Origin: Phascolarctos cinereus
Lineage: Eukaryota; Chordata; Mammalia; Diprotodontia; Phascolarctidae
NCBI RefSeq assembly: GCF_002099425.1
Contig: NW_018344260.1
Coordinates: 1,160,501-1,224,500, forward strand
Reading direction: 5' to 3'
Length of the DNA: 64,000 bases
Shown: positions 23,046 to 34,183 of the stretch, in pieces
Position numbering within the stretch: the stretch's first letter is position 1
How the letters are laid out: every line of letters starts with the position of its first letter
Program-made: the position numbers and the translations under genes
Notes under the pieces: model-generated
What the model was told of the DNA's origin: nothing
Database searches by the model: none
The model's input: only the letters and a program-made list of their open reading frames with translations

Positions 23046-23259
23046 AACCTTTTATAGACTTCTTATGATAAGAAGAAATTCCTCATATACTCCAAAAATG
23101 TATTTGCTATAGATGGGGATGGGGGGGTACAAAAATGGGCTTCATTTTCTCTGATTTGCTTGAAAATTTCTCTAACTTGCCAGAATTATAACATGACCCA
23201 GGTTCCCCCGACTTGTATTTATGGATTCTGTCAATATATTTCAAGCCTATAAGTATCCC

Positions 23260-23470
23260 CTCTTTGTATATCTCCAAGAAACACTTCTTTCACTTTTGTT
23301 ATGCTTATATCTCTTGGTTTTAAGTGTGTCACTCTCAGGGGATAGGGTTTTGATTTTGTTCTTTTAATCTAGTCCGTCTAAAAGAGGATGTTATCCCATT
23401 CACATTTAATATTATAATGTTATGATTTTTTTTACCTCTGTTGTTATTTTTCTTTCACTTCTTTCCATTT
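23260..23470 (-). mobile_element. L1 fragment
   Basis: Antisense L1 endonuclease/RT-border text: 'ctctttgtatatctccaag', 'ttatcccattcacatttaat'. It points opposite to the preceding L1. Confidence 0.5.
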
Positions 23471-23574
23471 ATATGGTTCTTTTGTGTGTGTATGTGTATG
23501 TGTCCAGACCTGTGATCTCATTGTTGTAAGACCTTTCTTTGCCGACGTAGATGAGCAATTCATCTTCAGATTGC

Positions 23575-23730
23575 GTGAGCAAGCCACAACCTTGCACTGG
23601 GGCACTGAGAGTTTAAGTAATTTACTGATGATCACACAGCCAGTAGGTGTCAGAAGCAGGATTTGAACCAAGGTTTTTCCTAATTCCAAGGCCTGCCTTC
23701 AGTCCACTAGGCCACCTTGACTCAAATGAT
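23575..23730 (-). mobile_element. MIR SINE
   Basis: Antisense: 'gatgatcacacagccagtag', 'agcaggatttgaaccaagg', 'cttcagtccactaggccacc'. Confidence 0.85.
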
Positions 23731-24738
23731 TGCTAGGCTAGACCAGACTCTAAACTTTTTATTTTCTTTTATATCCAGCTAGTCTTAATTTTATGTTTAT
23801 AGTACATGATACAACAAAGCTACATAAATGCAATTCCCCCAAAGAGTAAACATTCCCTCCCACATCCTTTATTTCCTTCCCATTTCCATAGCTCAGCTTC
23901 TCATTACCCTGATCCTTCCCCTATAACATGAACCTCCAAACACCTAAATAGACCATTTCCTTCCCCCAAAGAAAAGCTTACCTTTCATGACTGTTAAGCC
24001 TTCTCTCTTAGGGCAATGCCTTTATCCTTGGATACTCAGACAAGGGTATTTGCATCCTTGCCCATATGGCTATAGTTACTATATTTCAGTCTCACTTCAG
24101 GTAGGTGTGGCCTAAGATGCCGGAAATTAGCTCTAGTCCAAAGCTGATTTAATGACCATGTCCTTGACAATACCTTTTCCTGCACTTCTATCCTTTTCCC
24201 TAGCAGCAACTTCCCAGCCTTGGATTTTGGGCCACTATTTGTGCCTGATTGTTTGCTCTTTATGCTTATTGGCTAAATCATAGGCTTCACAGACTCTTCA
24301 TATCTCTACTTATCTTACCTATTGGTCACTCATCTTCTTCAACACTTTGTCTGTCTTCCAACCCATCCCAACCCTCCCCTCCTCCCACAACTCTACTGGT
24401 GTGAGATCTTTATCCTGTATTCACAACCTTATGTTTCCCATATCCCACCAGTGACAATGCCTTACTAACCATGCCTTACTTTTCCTCTTTGCTCCCCAGA
24501 GTACTTAGTTGTATTACTTTTTCATACCCAGAGAGCACTTGGACTTCCTAGTGACCTTACCCTAGAACTAGAGCTGCCTACCTCCCTGAACCACCCCTAC
24601 CCACCCCCCATCTTTTATACTCCTCCTGCTTCTCATTCTCTGTTCTTAACCCTCATCTCCTTACATCCCTGGTATCACTTCTGACTCTGAGTCTCCAGAT
24701 TCTACCCTAATAAACCATGTTCCCTTTCCTACCAACAG

Positions 24739-25413
24739 ATGGACGTTGATAAGACAAGTCACAAGGAATCTTATATTACCAATCATGAGGCTTCTGCTCC
24801 TGAGTTTCCCGCCTCTATGGTAACCCCCATTTCTGAGGAGGTCCTCAATCTTGAAGAATCCATCTTCTTTGAAGAACCCACCACTTCAGCTCTCAATGCA
24901 GAGATGTTAAGTAGATCTTCTACTTTTGAGGCCCAGACCAATGAAAAGGAAGAAGAGGTCCAGAGTGCAGAAGATCTCAAGAGCCCGGTGGAGAATCCAC
25001 TCTCTGCAGGTTGCTTCCTTCCAGACAAATCCCCAAAAACCATAAGAGAAAAACCCACAGCTAAAGAACATGAGGAACAGTATGAAGAAGGCATCAGTGA
25101 TGATCACACCCAAGCAAGCAATCAAAATGCCAGAGGAAAGAAGATAGTGAAGAAACGTAATAACTGCTTCCACAAAACCTCCCTCAACACTCCCAAGCCC
25201 AGTATCCATTCCTCATCCCAGAAGCCCTCATCTAGGTGCCCAAACCTGTTCCCCAAAACCATCACCACAGTCCTGAAACATATGTCTTTCCCTATCTCAA
25301 GGTTCTTTATTCTTAGTCCCCAAGCTACTCTTGTCTCCATCCCAGAACCCCTGTTCAAAGCCTCAACCCTTCTTCTCCATCTCCACCTCCATTCTTATTT
25401 CTTCAGGTTATAA
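24739..25413 (+). CDS. FAM221B: Probable FAM221B first coding exon
   Basis: An ATG follows a polypyrimidine tract and CAG acceptor (24,723-24,738) and opens a 224-codon frame. The first ~130 residues are acidic and Ser/Glu-rich and look disordered (begins MDVDKTSHKESYITNHEAS; a Lys/Arg patch GKKIVKKR follows near residue 134). The frame ends at 25,413 in a degenerate array, so the true exon probably stops earlier at an unidentified donor. It shows no known domain. I link it to FAM221B because a strand-matched exon of that gene lies at 40,828, and because the human protein, as I recall it, also begins with a long disordered region. Base composition here differs clearly from the flanking repeats. 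Alternative: an unrelated lineage-specific gene. Confidence 0.5.
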   Translation: MDVDKTSHKESYITNHEASAPEFPASMVTPISEEVLNLEESIFFEEPTTSALNAEMLSRSSTFEAQTNEKEEEVQSAEDLKSPVENPLSAGCFLPDKSPKTIREKPTAKEHEEQYEEGISDDHTQASNQNARGKKIVKKRNNCFHKTSLNTPKPSIHSSSQKPSSRCPNLFPKTITTVLKHMSFPISRFFILSPQATLVSIPEPLFKASTLLLHLHLHSYFFRL

Positions 25414-25690
25414 GGACTTCACCTCCCAAGTTATAAGGATTTGCCCCCTGCCCGCAGGTCACATTGCACCCCTCCTACATTATATAACCTCTATTTTTTT
25501 CATATTACATGACCTTCTCCCCATTCATCACCTGCCCCTGGGAGACTGCTCTTCCTATCAGATTATACAGTGCCGTCCCCACTGTCTTCAAGTTTCCATG
25601 CCCCTATCAGGTTATATGACCCTCTCTGCTACCACCACCTTCAAGTTAAACAGCCCCCTTCTTTTGGATTCTATAGCTCCTCTCTCTTGG
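25405..25690 (+). repeat. Degenerate CAGGTTATATGACC array, left block
   Basis: About ten irregular units of roughly 25-35 bases built around CAGGTTATATGACCCTC ('ttcaggttataaggactt', 'cccaagttataaggatttg', 'tcaggttatatgaccctc'). The same unit occurs at 40,622-40,815, just before the next exon. It looks like one intronic minisatellite now split by insertions. Confidence 0.65.
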
Positions 25691-25724
25691 GTACTTGTTT
25701 TTGTTTTGTTTTATTTTGCTTATG

Positions 25725-26177
25725 TGACAATTCTTTTAATTTGTTATTTTAACATTTATTATTTATTTTTAACATTCTTCTCTAATTAAATTTTGGGTTC
25801 CATATTCTCTCTTTCCTCCCATCTCTCCCCCACCCACTGAGAAGGCAAATAATACGATATCAATTATACAGGTTAAATCATGCAACACATATTTCCATAT
25901 TAGCCATATGACCAAAAAAAAAGGAAAAAAAGCAAGAAAAATTATTCTTCAGTTTGCACTCAGAATTCATCAGTTCTCTCTCTTGAGGTTGACAACACTT
26001 TTTCATTACAAGTCCCTTGTAACTGTCTTGGATCAGAGTAGCCACATCTTTCACAGCTGATCATTACAATATTACTCGTACTGTGTACAATGATCTCCCA
26101 GTTCTTCTCACTGTACTTTGCATCAGCTCATATAGGTCTTGCTCATTTTTTTCTGAAACACCCCCACCCCATCATTT
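25725..26177 (-). mobile_element. Outer L1 (copy B), 3' part
   Basis: Antisense L1 3' UTR ('aaattttgggttccatatt', 'cactgagaaggcaaataat') and the end of ORF2 to 'tgcatcagctcatatagg'. It stops at CCCCATCATTT (26,167-26,177), where the inner L1 begins, and resumes after 34,166 with 'ctgtcatttttttatagcac'. Confidence 0.85.
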
Positions 26178-27337
26178 ATTTTATATTTTTAAAATATATT
26201 GTTTTTTTTCCAATTACATGTAAAAGTATTTAACATTCATTTTTTCAAATTTTGAGTTCCAAATTCCCTCCCTCTCTCCCCTCCCCCTTCATTGAGAAGG
26301 CAAGCAATTTGCTATAGGTTATACATGTGCAATCACGTAAAACATAGTTCCGTATTAGTCATGTTGTGAAGGAAACATAGACCAAAAAAAAAAAAGAAAA
26401 ATTTAAAAAGTAAAAAAAAAAAAAAAAAGGATGCTTCAATCTGCATTCATACTCTATCAGTTCTTTCTCTGGAGGTAGACAACATGTTTCACCATGAGTC
26501 CTTTGAAATTGTCTTAAATCATTGTATTGCTGAGCATAGCTGAGTCATTCACAGTTGATCATTGTGCAATATTGCTGTTATGGTGTATAATGTTCTCCTG
26601 GTGCTGCTCACTTCACTTTGCATCAGTTCATATAAGTCTTTTCAGGTTTTTCTGAAATCCACCTGCCCATCATTTCCTATAGCACTATTTCATTCCATCA
26701 CAGTCATATACCATAACTTTTTCAACCATTCCCCAACTGATGGGCATCCACTCAAATTCAAATTCTTTGTCACCACAAAAAGAGCTGCTATAAATATTTT
26801 CATACATATAAATCCTTTCCTTTTTTAATCTCTTTGGGATACAGGCCTCGTAATGGTATTGCTGGATAAAAGGGTATGCACGGTTTTATAGTCTTTTGGA
26901 CATAGTTATTTGTGTGAAAAGTGTTTTGTAATAGTGTGCATATAGTTCCTGAAATTGCCTTGACAGGTAGACTCCCAAGTATTTTATGTTGTCCACAGTT
27001 ATTTTAAGTGGAATTTCTCTTTCTAGCCCTTGCTGCTGGACTTTGTTGGTAATAGAAGTGCTGATGATTTGTGTGGGTTTATGTTATTTGGCTGAAGTTG
27101 TTAATCATTTCAACTAGTTTTTAATTGATTCTCTAGGACTCTTTAAGTATATCATCACATCATCTGCAAAGAGTGATAGTTTTGTTTCTTCACTGACTAT
27201 TCTAATTCTTTCTCTTTCTTGTTCTTCTTTTATTTATTCTCATTGCTAGAGCCAGATTTTTAATACAATATTGAATAATAATGGTAATAATGGGCATCTT
27301 GCTTCACCCCTGATCTTATTGAGAATGCTACTAGTTT
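26178..27337 (-). mobile_element. Inner L1 (copy A), 3' part
   Basis: Antisense L1: 3' UTR (26,190-26,400), the end of ORF2 to 26,905, then a jump (about 1 kb missing) to the RT palm. The catalytic block S-L-F-A-D-D is readable in reverse at about 27,155-27,175, and the L-L-F-N-I-V-L block near 27,250-27,300. It is interrupted after CTACTAGTTT (27,328-27,337) by an RTE-like LINE and resumes at 31,641. Confidence 0.85.
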
Positions 27338-30300
27338 CCAGTATTTGCGTATTCAAGGAAGAATAATGTCTCTGGTGTGAGAGTTGTTGAACCCTTTTCA
27401 GGGCTGCTTTCCACCTTTGGTGTCCACCTGCTACCCACTTGCATTGAAACCACAGGTTCCCCACCCCAGCTTATGGTATCACACTTTATGTATAAAACAT
27501 GTACCCATTTTGACTTTATCTTGGTATATGATGTAAGATCTTGGTCTATAACTAGTTTCTATTGTTTTCTCATTTTCCCAGCACTTTTGTCAAATAGCGA
27601 GTTCCTGTCCCAAAAGCTTGGGTCTATAAGTTTATCAAACATTAGATTACTATAGCCATTTGTTACTGTGTCTGGTGCACCCAGTCTATTCCACTGATCC
27701 ACCACTCTTATTTCTTAGCCAGTACCAGACTATTTTGATGACTACTGCTTTATAATACAGTTTGAAATCTGGTACAGCTAAGCCATCTTCCTTCACATTT
27801 TTTTCATTGATTCCCTTGATATTCTTGACCTTTTGTTCTTCTAGATGAACTTTGTTATTATTTTTTGCAGCTCTATAAAATAACTCTTTGGTAGTTTGAT
27901 TGGTATGGCACTGAATAAGTAAATTAATTTAGGTAGAATTTTCATTTTTACTATATTGACTTGGCCTACCCATGAGCAATTGATATTTTCCCAGTTGTTT
28001 AGATCTGACTTTATTTGTGTAAAAAGTTTTGTAATTGTGTTCATACAGTTCCTGGGTTTGTTTTGGCAGGTAGCCTCCCAAGTATTTTATACTGTTACAA
28101 TTATTTTAAATAGAATTTCTCTTCCCATTTCTTCTCTGAGCAGCCTTCTTTCTTGTTATTTATTTATTTTTAATTTTAGCATGTGTTTTTAAAACTTTGG
28201 GTTACAAATTTTCTCCCTTCCTCCCTCCTGGTGTCTACCCTCATTGAAAAGACAAGCATCTTTGAACAGCGTTCCTTAAGGACCACATTGCTCACCTCCT
28301 GGCCTGAGGAGGGGGCTAGAAAAGGCCCTAAAAAATTGTCTGCTTTATCTAACCCAACCCTGGCCTGCTTACATTGGCAGGCAGAGATCTTACACTGCAG
28401 TCAAAACACAAAGAAAATGTACAAAAACTTTTGTGAAGATGATTTCATTCACCATTGGTACATGGAATGTACATACACTTACGGACAACACAAAATCCAG
28501 TGGACCTGAAAGATGAACAGTTCTTGTTGTGAGAGAACTTAACAGGTATCACATTCAAATAGCAGCCCTAAGTGAAACAAAGCTGGCAAATCTATTTGGA
28601 ACCAAATAGATTACCAAAGTTGGAACTGGATGCATTTTTGGGGGGGAGTGTCCACAGTGATGGGGAGCACAGTGAGGCTGGCATAGGTCTTTCAATCAAA
28701 ACTAATCTAGTCAACAAGCTTGTATACCTACCAAATGGAGTGAATGATAGGATCATAACAATGTGATTGCCACTTGCAAGAAAACACCACACCACCATCA
28801 TCAATGCCTATGCCCCCACCATGACAAACCCTGATGAGGTCAAAGAAAACTGTTACAAAGACTTTGAGATATTCATCATCAATGTGTCAAAAGAGAACAA
28901 GCTTGTAATTCTAGGTGACTTTAATGCTAAAGTAGGCACAAACTATCAGGCATGGCAGAGAGTCCTTGAAAGGAATGGAGTCAGAAACAGCAACAGTCAC
29001 TTACTACTGAAGATTTGTTTGTCTCATGACCTCATCACCAGCACTGTCTTCTGTTTGCCTAAATGCAACAAAACTTCACAGATGTACCCTCACAGCAAAC
29101 GTTGGCATTTAATAGACCATGTTACCGTAAAGAGAAGAGACAGACAGGATGTGAGAGTGATGAAGGCAAGGTGTGGCACAGCATGCTGGATCAATCTTAG
29201 ACTTATCCTCTCCAAGCTAAACATTTGCATTCAACAAAAGCAGTGGCCCAAGGCAAGACAACTGCAAGAAAACTTAATGTCAACAGATTAGAGCACTTCT
29301 CCATGCCTGAACAGCTTGTTACTGACTTGGAGGGACAGCTGAGCCAACACACAGTTGGCAACAGTGAAGCAGAAAAGGTGTGGGCAGCTTTCGGAGATTT
29401 GGTATATAGCACCACATTTACTCATCTGGGTCAGAACACTCACAAACATCAGGGCTGTTTTGATGAAAATGATAGGGAAATTCAGAAGCTACTAAATGAA
29501 AAATGAGAACTCCACAGGGTTTACCAGTAGGATTAATTCATCCATCTCTAAGAAGGCAGCATTTAACTCCATCAGAAGTAAAGTGTAAGTGAAGCTTACA
29601 GAGATGCAGGATTCTTGGCTCACTAAGAAGGCAGATGAAATTCAGTTTTATGCAGATAGTAACAATTCAAAGTGATTTTATGATACTGCAAAAGCTATTT
29701 ATAGGCTAAAGACCTATGGTGCATCTCAACTACTCAGCACTGATGTAGCCACATTGATCAGTGATAAGAACATAATTGAAATGGGCTAAACACTTCTATA
29801 ATTTCAACAGACTGTCATCAACCAATGCTGAAGCCATTGACCATATGCCTCAGGTTGAAGTCAGTCCCTCTTTATCCAAACTTCCAACTGAAGAAGAGGT
29901 TTTAAATCTTATTAGGCTCCTCTCATGTGGCAAAGTGCCTATTGTTGATTCTATTTACAACAAGATTTACAAAGTTGGGGTCCATTGCTCATACAAAAGC
30001 TGACTGGGTTATATGACAAAAAGAGGTTAAACCCCAGGAATTCAAGGATGCCACCATTTTACATTTCTGTAAAGGAAAGGGAAACAGACTGTTCTATGAC
30101 AATCACAGGGAGGTTTCTCTTTTAGTCATTGCCAGCCAGATTCTTGCCAGAGTCCTCTTAAATAGACTGATCCTTCACCTGCCCAGGAGCCATGTGGCTT
30201 CCAAAAGGGCCAAGAAATGGTTGATGTGGTGTCCTGCCCAACAACTCCAGGAGGAATGCTAGGTTCAGAACAGAGTCTGTACACAACGTTCATCAATCTG

Positions 30301-31630
30301 ACAAAGGCCTTTGATGCTACTATCAGTCATGAGAGCTTGGAAGATCATAGCAAAATTTGATTGACCAGAGAAGTTCATCAGTAGTATATACCAGTTCCAA
30401 TGACATGCTTACGTGGCTTCTGGATAGTGAATGATACTCTCATGCTTTCCCAGTCACCATTGCAGGGAAGCAGGGCTGTGTGTTTGCTCCCATACTTTTT
30501 AGCATGATGCTTTCAGTGCTGTTATCAGACCCCTACAACAAGGATGAAAATGGCATCAGGGTCAGCTACTGCACTGATAGTAAATTATTTAACTTAAAAG
30601 TCTACAAGCCAAGATAGAAGTGGAGGGAGACTTTGTGTTTGTGTTTTGGTTTTGGTTTTTGTTTACAAATGATTGTGCATTCAATGCAGACTCAGGCCGA
30701 GATGAAACAGAGCATGGATTGTTTCCCTGCCACTTGTGCTGATTTTGGCAAGAAAACAGAGGTTCTCCACCAGCCAGGGCTGCACCATCTGTAAGTGGAA
30801 CCATCAGTTACAGCAAATGGAGAAATTTTAAATGCTATTTATGGATAAGTTCACTTAAACCTTGGAAGTATACTTTCCAAGGATGTACACATAGGTGAAG
30901 TGGTTGGTGTATACATTGCCAGAGCTAGCTTTGTGTTTAGAATTCTCCAACAGAAAGTATGACAGTGAAGAAGTATTAAGTGGCCTATAAAACTGAAGGT
31001 CTACAGAGCCACTTTGCTGACCTCATTGTTGCATGCCTGTGAAACCTGGACATTGTACCAGTACCATGCCAGGAAACTGAATTGCTTCCATTTGAATTGT
31101 CTTAGGAAGATTCTGAAGATCACCTGGCAAAATAAGGTACCAGACACTGCGGTCCTTTCTCAGGTAAACTGCTAAGCATTTGAACTCTATTGCAGAGAGT
31201 GCAATTCCAATGGGCTGGCCACATTGTTCAAATGCCAAATGTATGTTTGCCTAAAAGACTATTTTACAGAGAACTCATTTGAGGCAAACACACAAACAGA
31301 GGTCAGAAGAAGCAATACAAGGACACTGTCAAGGTCTCTCTGAAGAACTTTGGAATCTATTGCAAGACATGGTTGACACTGGCATAGGACCGTCCAGCAT
31401 GTGTGCTCTATGAGCAAAGCAGAATTGCAATAGCTTAAAAGAAACATGAGATGCTCAAATTTAGAGACATCTCAACTCCAAATGATTATATGGGCTATTT
31501 GCATCCTACCTGTAGTAGAGCTTTCTAAGCTCTTATTGGTATGATCAGCCACAGTCAGACATCCTGTACCTTGACTCTTAACACAGTGATACCATTTTGG
31601 TCCTCTTCAAGCACAAAGGACAATAACTAA
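27338..31630 (+). mobile_element. RTE-like LINE, plus-strand copy
   Basis: A LINE with an AP-type endonuclease (the 28,767-29,291 frame has I-N-A-Y-A-P and L-G-D-F-N-A-K-V-G, then H-L-I-D-H-V) and a decayed RT. The 5' end (27,338-27,480) matches the 5' end of the minus-strand copy at 41,869-45,895; the rest resumes at about 28,270. RT F-A-D-D is changed to F-T-N-D (about 30,660-30,675), and stops and shifts occur throughout, so it is dead. A 10-bp duplication, CTACTAGTTT / CAACTAGTTT (27,328-27,337; 31,631-31,640), shows that it jumped into the inner L1. It is 5'-complete, but roughly 500 bases were lost where L1 pieces entered. Confidence 0.85.
27481..28270 (-). mobile_element. L1 pieces inside the RTE-like LINE
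   Basis: Two antisense L1 parts. 27,481-28,140 is ORF2 after the RT palm; its reverse frame reads K-S-D-L-N-N-W and L-P-K-L-I-Y-L-F, typical of L1. 28,150-28,270 is an L1 3' end with 'aaactttgggttacaaatt'. The segment around 'cctcccaagtattttat' duplicates 26,945-27,020 of the inner L1, so these pieces come from other copies. Confidence 0.75.
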
Positions 31631-31640
31631 CAACTAGTTT

Positions 31641-34018
31641 ATTCCCATTACACATAAAATTTTCTGATGGTTTTAGATAGATAGTACATATCATTTTAAG
31701 CAAAGCTCCATTTATTCCTATGCTTTCTAGCGTTTTTAATAGGAACGAGTATTGTATTTTGTCAAAAACTTTTTCTGCATCTGTTGAGATAATCATATGA
31801 TTTTTGTTGTTTTGTTATTGATATAGTAAATTATGCTGATAGTTTTCCTAATATTGAGCCAGCCTTGAATTCCTGGCATAAATCTCACTTGATCATAGCA
31901 TATGATCTTTGTGAATATTTTGCTGTAATCACCTTGCTAGTATTTTATTTAAATTTTTTACCTCAATATTCATCAGAGAAATTGGTCTGTAGTTTTCTTC
32001 CTCTGTTTTTGCTCTTCCTGGTTTAGGTATCAGCACTATATTTGTGTTGTAAAAGAAATTTGGTAGGACTCTTTTGCCTATTTTTCCACATAGTTCATAA
32101 AGTATTTTAATTAGTTGTTCATTAAATGTTTGGTAGAATTCACTTGTGAATCCATCTGGTCCTGGTGATTTTTTTTCTTAGGTAGCTCATTAATGGCTTA
32201 ATCAATTTCTTTTTAAGTATTCCGTTTCCTCTTCTGTTAATCTGGGCAATTTATGTTTTTGCAAATATTCATCCATTTCACTTAGATTGTTAGATTTATT
32301 GGCATGTAATTGGGCAAAGCAGTTCCTAATAATTATTTTAACTTCCTTTCATTGGTGGTACATTCACCTTTTTCATTTTTGATACTAGTAACTTTGTTTT
32401 CTTATTTCTTATTTTTTAGTCAAATTAACCAATAGTTTGTCTATTTTCTCTGTGTTTTTTTTGTCATAAAACCAGCTCTTGGTTTTATTTATTAGTTAGT
32501 GGTTTTCTTACTTTCAATTTTATTAATCTCTCCTTTGATTTTAAAAATTTCCAATTTGGTATTTAATTGGGAATTTTTAATTTGTTCTTTTTCTAGTTTT
32601 TTTAGTTGCATACCCAATTCATTGATCTGCTCTTTTTTTATTTTATTGATGTAAGCATTTAGAGATACAAATTTTCCCCCAAGTACTGTTTTGGCTGCAT
32701 CCTATAAATTTTGGTATGCTGTTTCGTTGTTATCATTCTCTTTGACAAAATTATTGTTTCTATGATTTGTTCTTTGACTCATTCATTCTTTAGGATTAGA
32801 TTATTTAGTTTTCAATTAATTGAACATAATTTTTATTGCATTATGATCTGAAAAGGATTCCTTTAATATTCATGCTTTTCTGCATTTCTTTGTGAGGTTT
32901 TTATACCCTAATACGTGGTCAATGTTTGTGTAGGTGCCATGTATCGCTGAGAAAAGGTATATTACTTTCTATTCCCATTCAATTTTCTCCAGAGGTCTAT
33001 CATTTCTAACTTTTTTAAAAATTTTCTAACTTTTCTATTACCTGCTTAACTTCTTTCTTGTTTATTTTTTGGCTAGACTTATATAGTTCTGAGAAGGGAA
33101 AGTTGCATCATTCTCATTTCTTTTTCCAAATTTTTCCTCTACCTCTCTTATTTGATTTTTAAAATCCTTTTTGAGCTCTCCCAGGGCCTAAGACCAATTC
33201 ACATTTTTTTTGAGGCTTTGCATGTAGCTGCTTTGATTTCATTGTCTTCTTCTGAGTTTGTGCTTTGATCTTCCCTGTCACCATAATAAGTTTCTATGGT
33301 GAGGTTCTTCTTTTGTTGTTTGTTCATTTTACCATCCTACTTCTTGAATTTTAACTTTATATTAAAGTTGGCCTCTGCTTCTGGGGTGGAAGGGGCGCAT
33401 CTCAAGTTTCAGTTTCATGCTGTTGTTTTCAGAGCTAGTTCTGAGGGTCTGTGAGTTTTCAGTTCTTTCAAGGTGATATGTTCTAAGGAGAGGTGTGGTC
33501 ACTGCTCTTTTGTCCTATGCTCTAGTCTGTGAGTGACCACAAGTACTCTTTTCTGCCCTGGAACTGTAAGCAGGGTCCCTGCTCCTGCAAGTATTCCTCC
33601 TCACCCTGGAACTTCAATTGGAACCTCATATAGACAATGCAATAGAGTCCTGATCCCAGTGCCAGCAAAGGGTTCCCTATAATCTCTTTCTGATCAATTT
33701 TCCAACCCTCTTACTATCTGTGAGCTGAGAGCTCCAGAAGCCATTATCACTGCCGTTACCTGCTGCTGGCTTCTGGTGTAGCCTGGGCTGGTTCTTAGTC
33801 TTCACTGGACTGCACTTCACTCTCACCCCTTTGAGCCAGACCTTTCCTGCTGACCTTCTAAGTTATCTTGGACTGGAAAATTGTTTCACCCTGTCCTTTT
33901 GTTGGTTCTGCCACTTCAGAATTCATTTTCAGTTGTTATTTTAATGTTGTTTGGAGAGGAATTTAGGGAAACTCAAGCAAGTCCCTGCCTTTATTCACCA
34001 TCTTGGTTCTGTCCGTCT
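31641..34018 (-). mobile_element. Inner L1 (copy A), 5' part
   Basis: Antisense ORF2 resumes exactly where 27,337 stopped. The reverse frame at 31,578-31,796 reads [14 protein letters not shown], the L1 RT signature. Endonuclease-side sequence continues to about 33,000, then ORF1 N-terminal text and a GC-richer 5' UTR ending 'tcaccatcttggttctgtcc', the usual L1 start in reverse. Most of ORF1 is missing. Confidence 0.85.
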
Positions 34019-34036
34019 TCCCCTGTCATTTTTTTT

Positions 34037-34166
34037 TTTTAGGCAATTGAGGTTAAGGGTCATGCAGCTAGTAAGTGTCAAGTGTTTATTCTGAGGCCAG
34101 ATTTGAACTCAGGTCCTCCTGACTTCAGGGCTGGTGCTTTATCCACTGCACCACCTAGCTGCCCTC
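34037..34166 (-). mobile_element. MAR1/WSINE1-type SINE at the L1-L1 junction
   Basis: Antisense SINE with poly-T start and CCACCTAGCTGCCC end, flanked by a perfect 17-bp duplication TCCCCTGTCATTTTTTT (34,019-34,036 region and 34,167-34,183). It sits where the inner L1's 5' end meets the outer L1. Confidence 0.92.
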
Positions 34167-34183
34167 TCCCCTGTCATTTTTTT

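Noticed and set aside
24783-25358. Minus-strand frames of 78-103 codons over the FAM221B-like exon
   Set aside because: Shadows of the plus-strand frame, which has the acceptor and ATG.
28767-29506. Plus-strand endonuclease frame that could be taken for a craniofacial development protein 2-like gene
   Set aside because: It lies inside a LINE with a target-site duplication and has a homologous copy at 44.3 kb; such database names come from RTE endonucleases.
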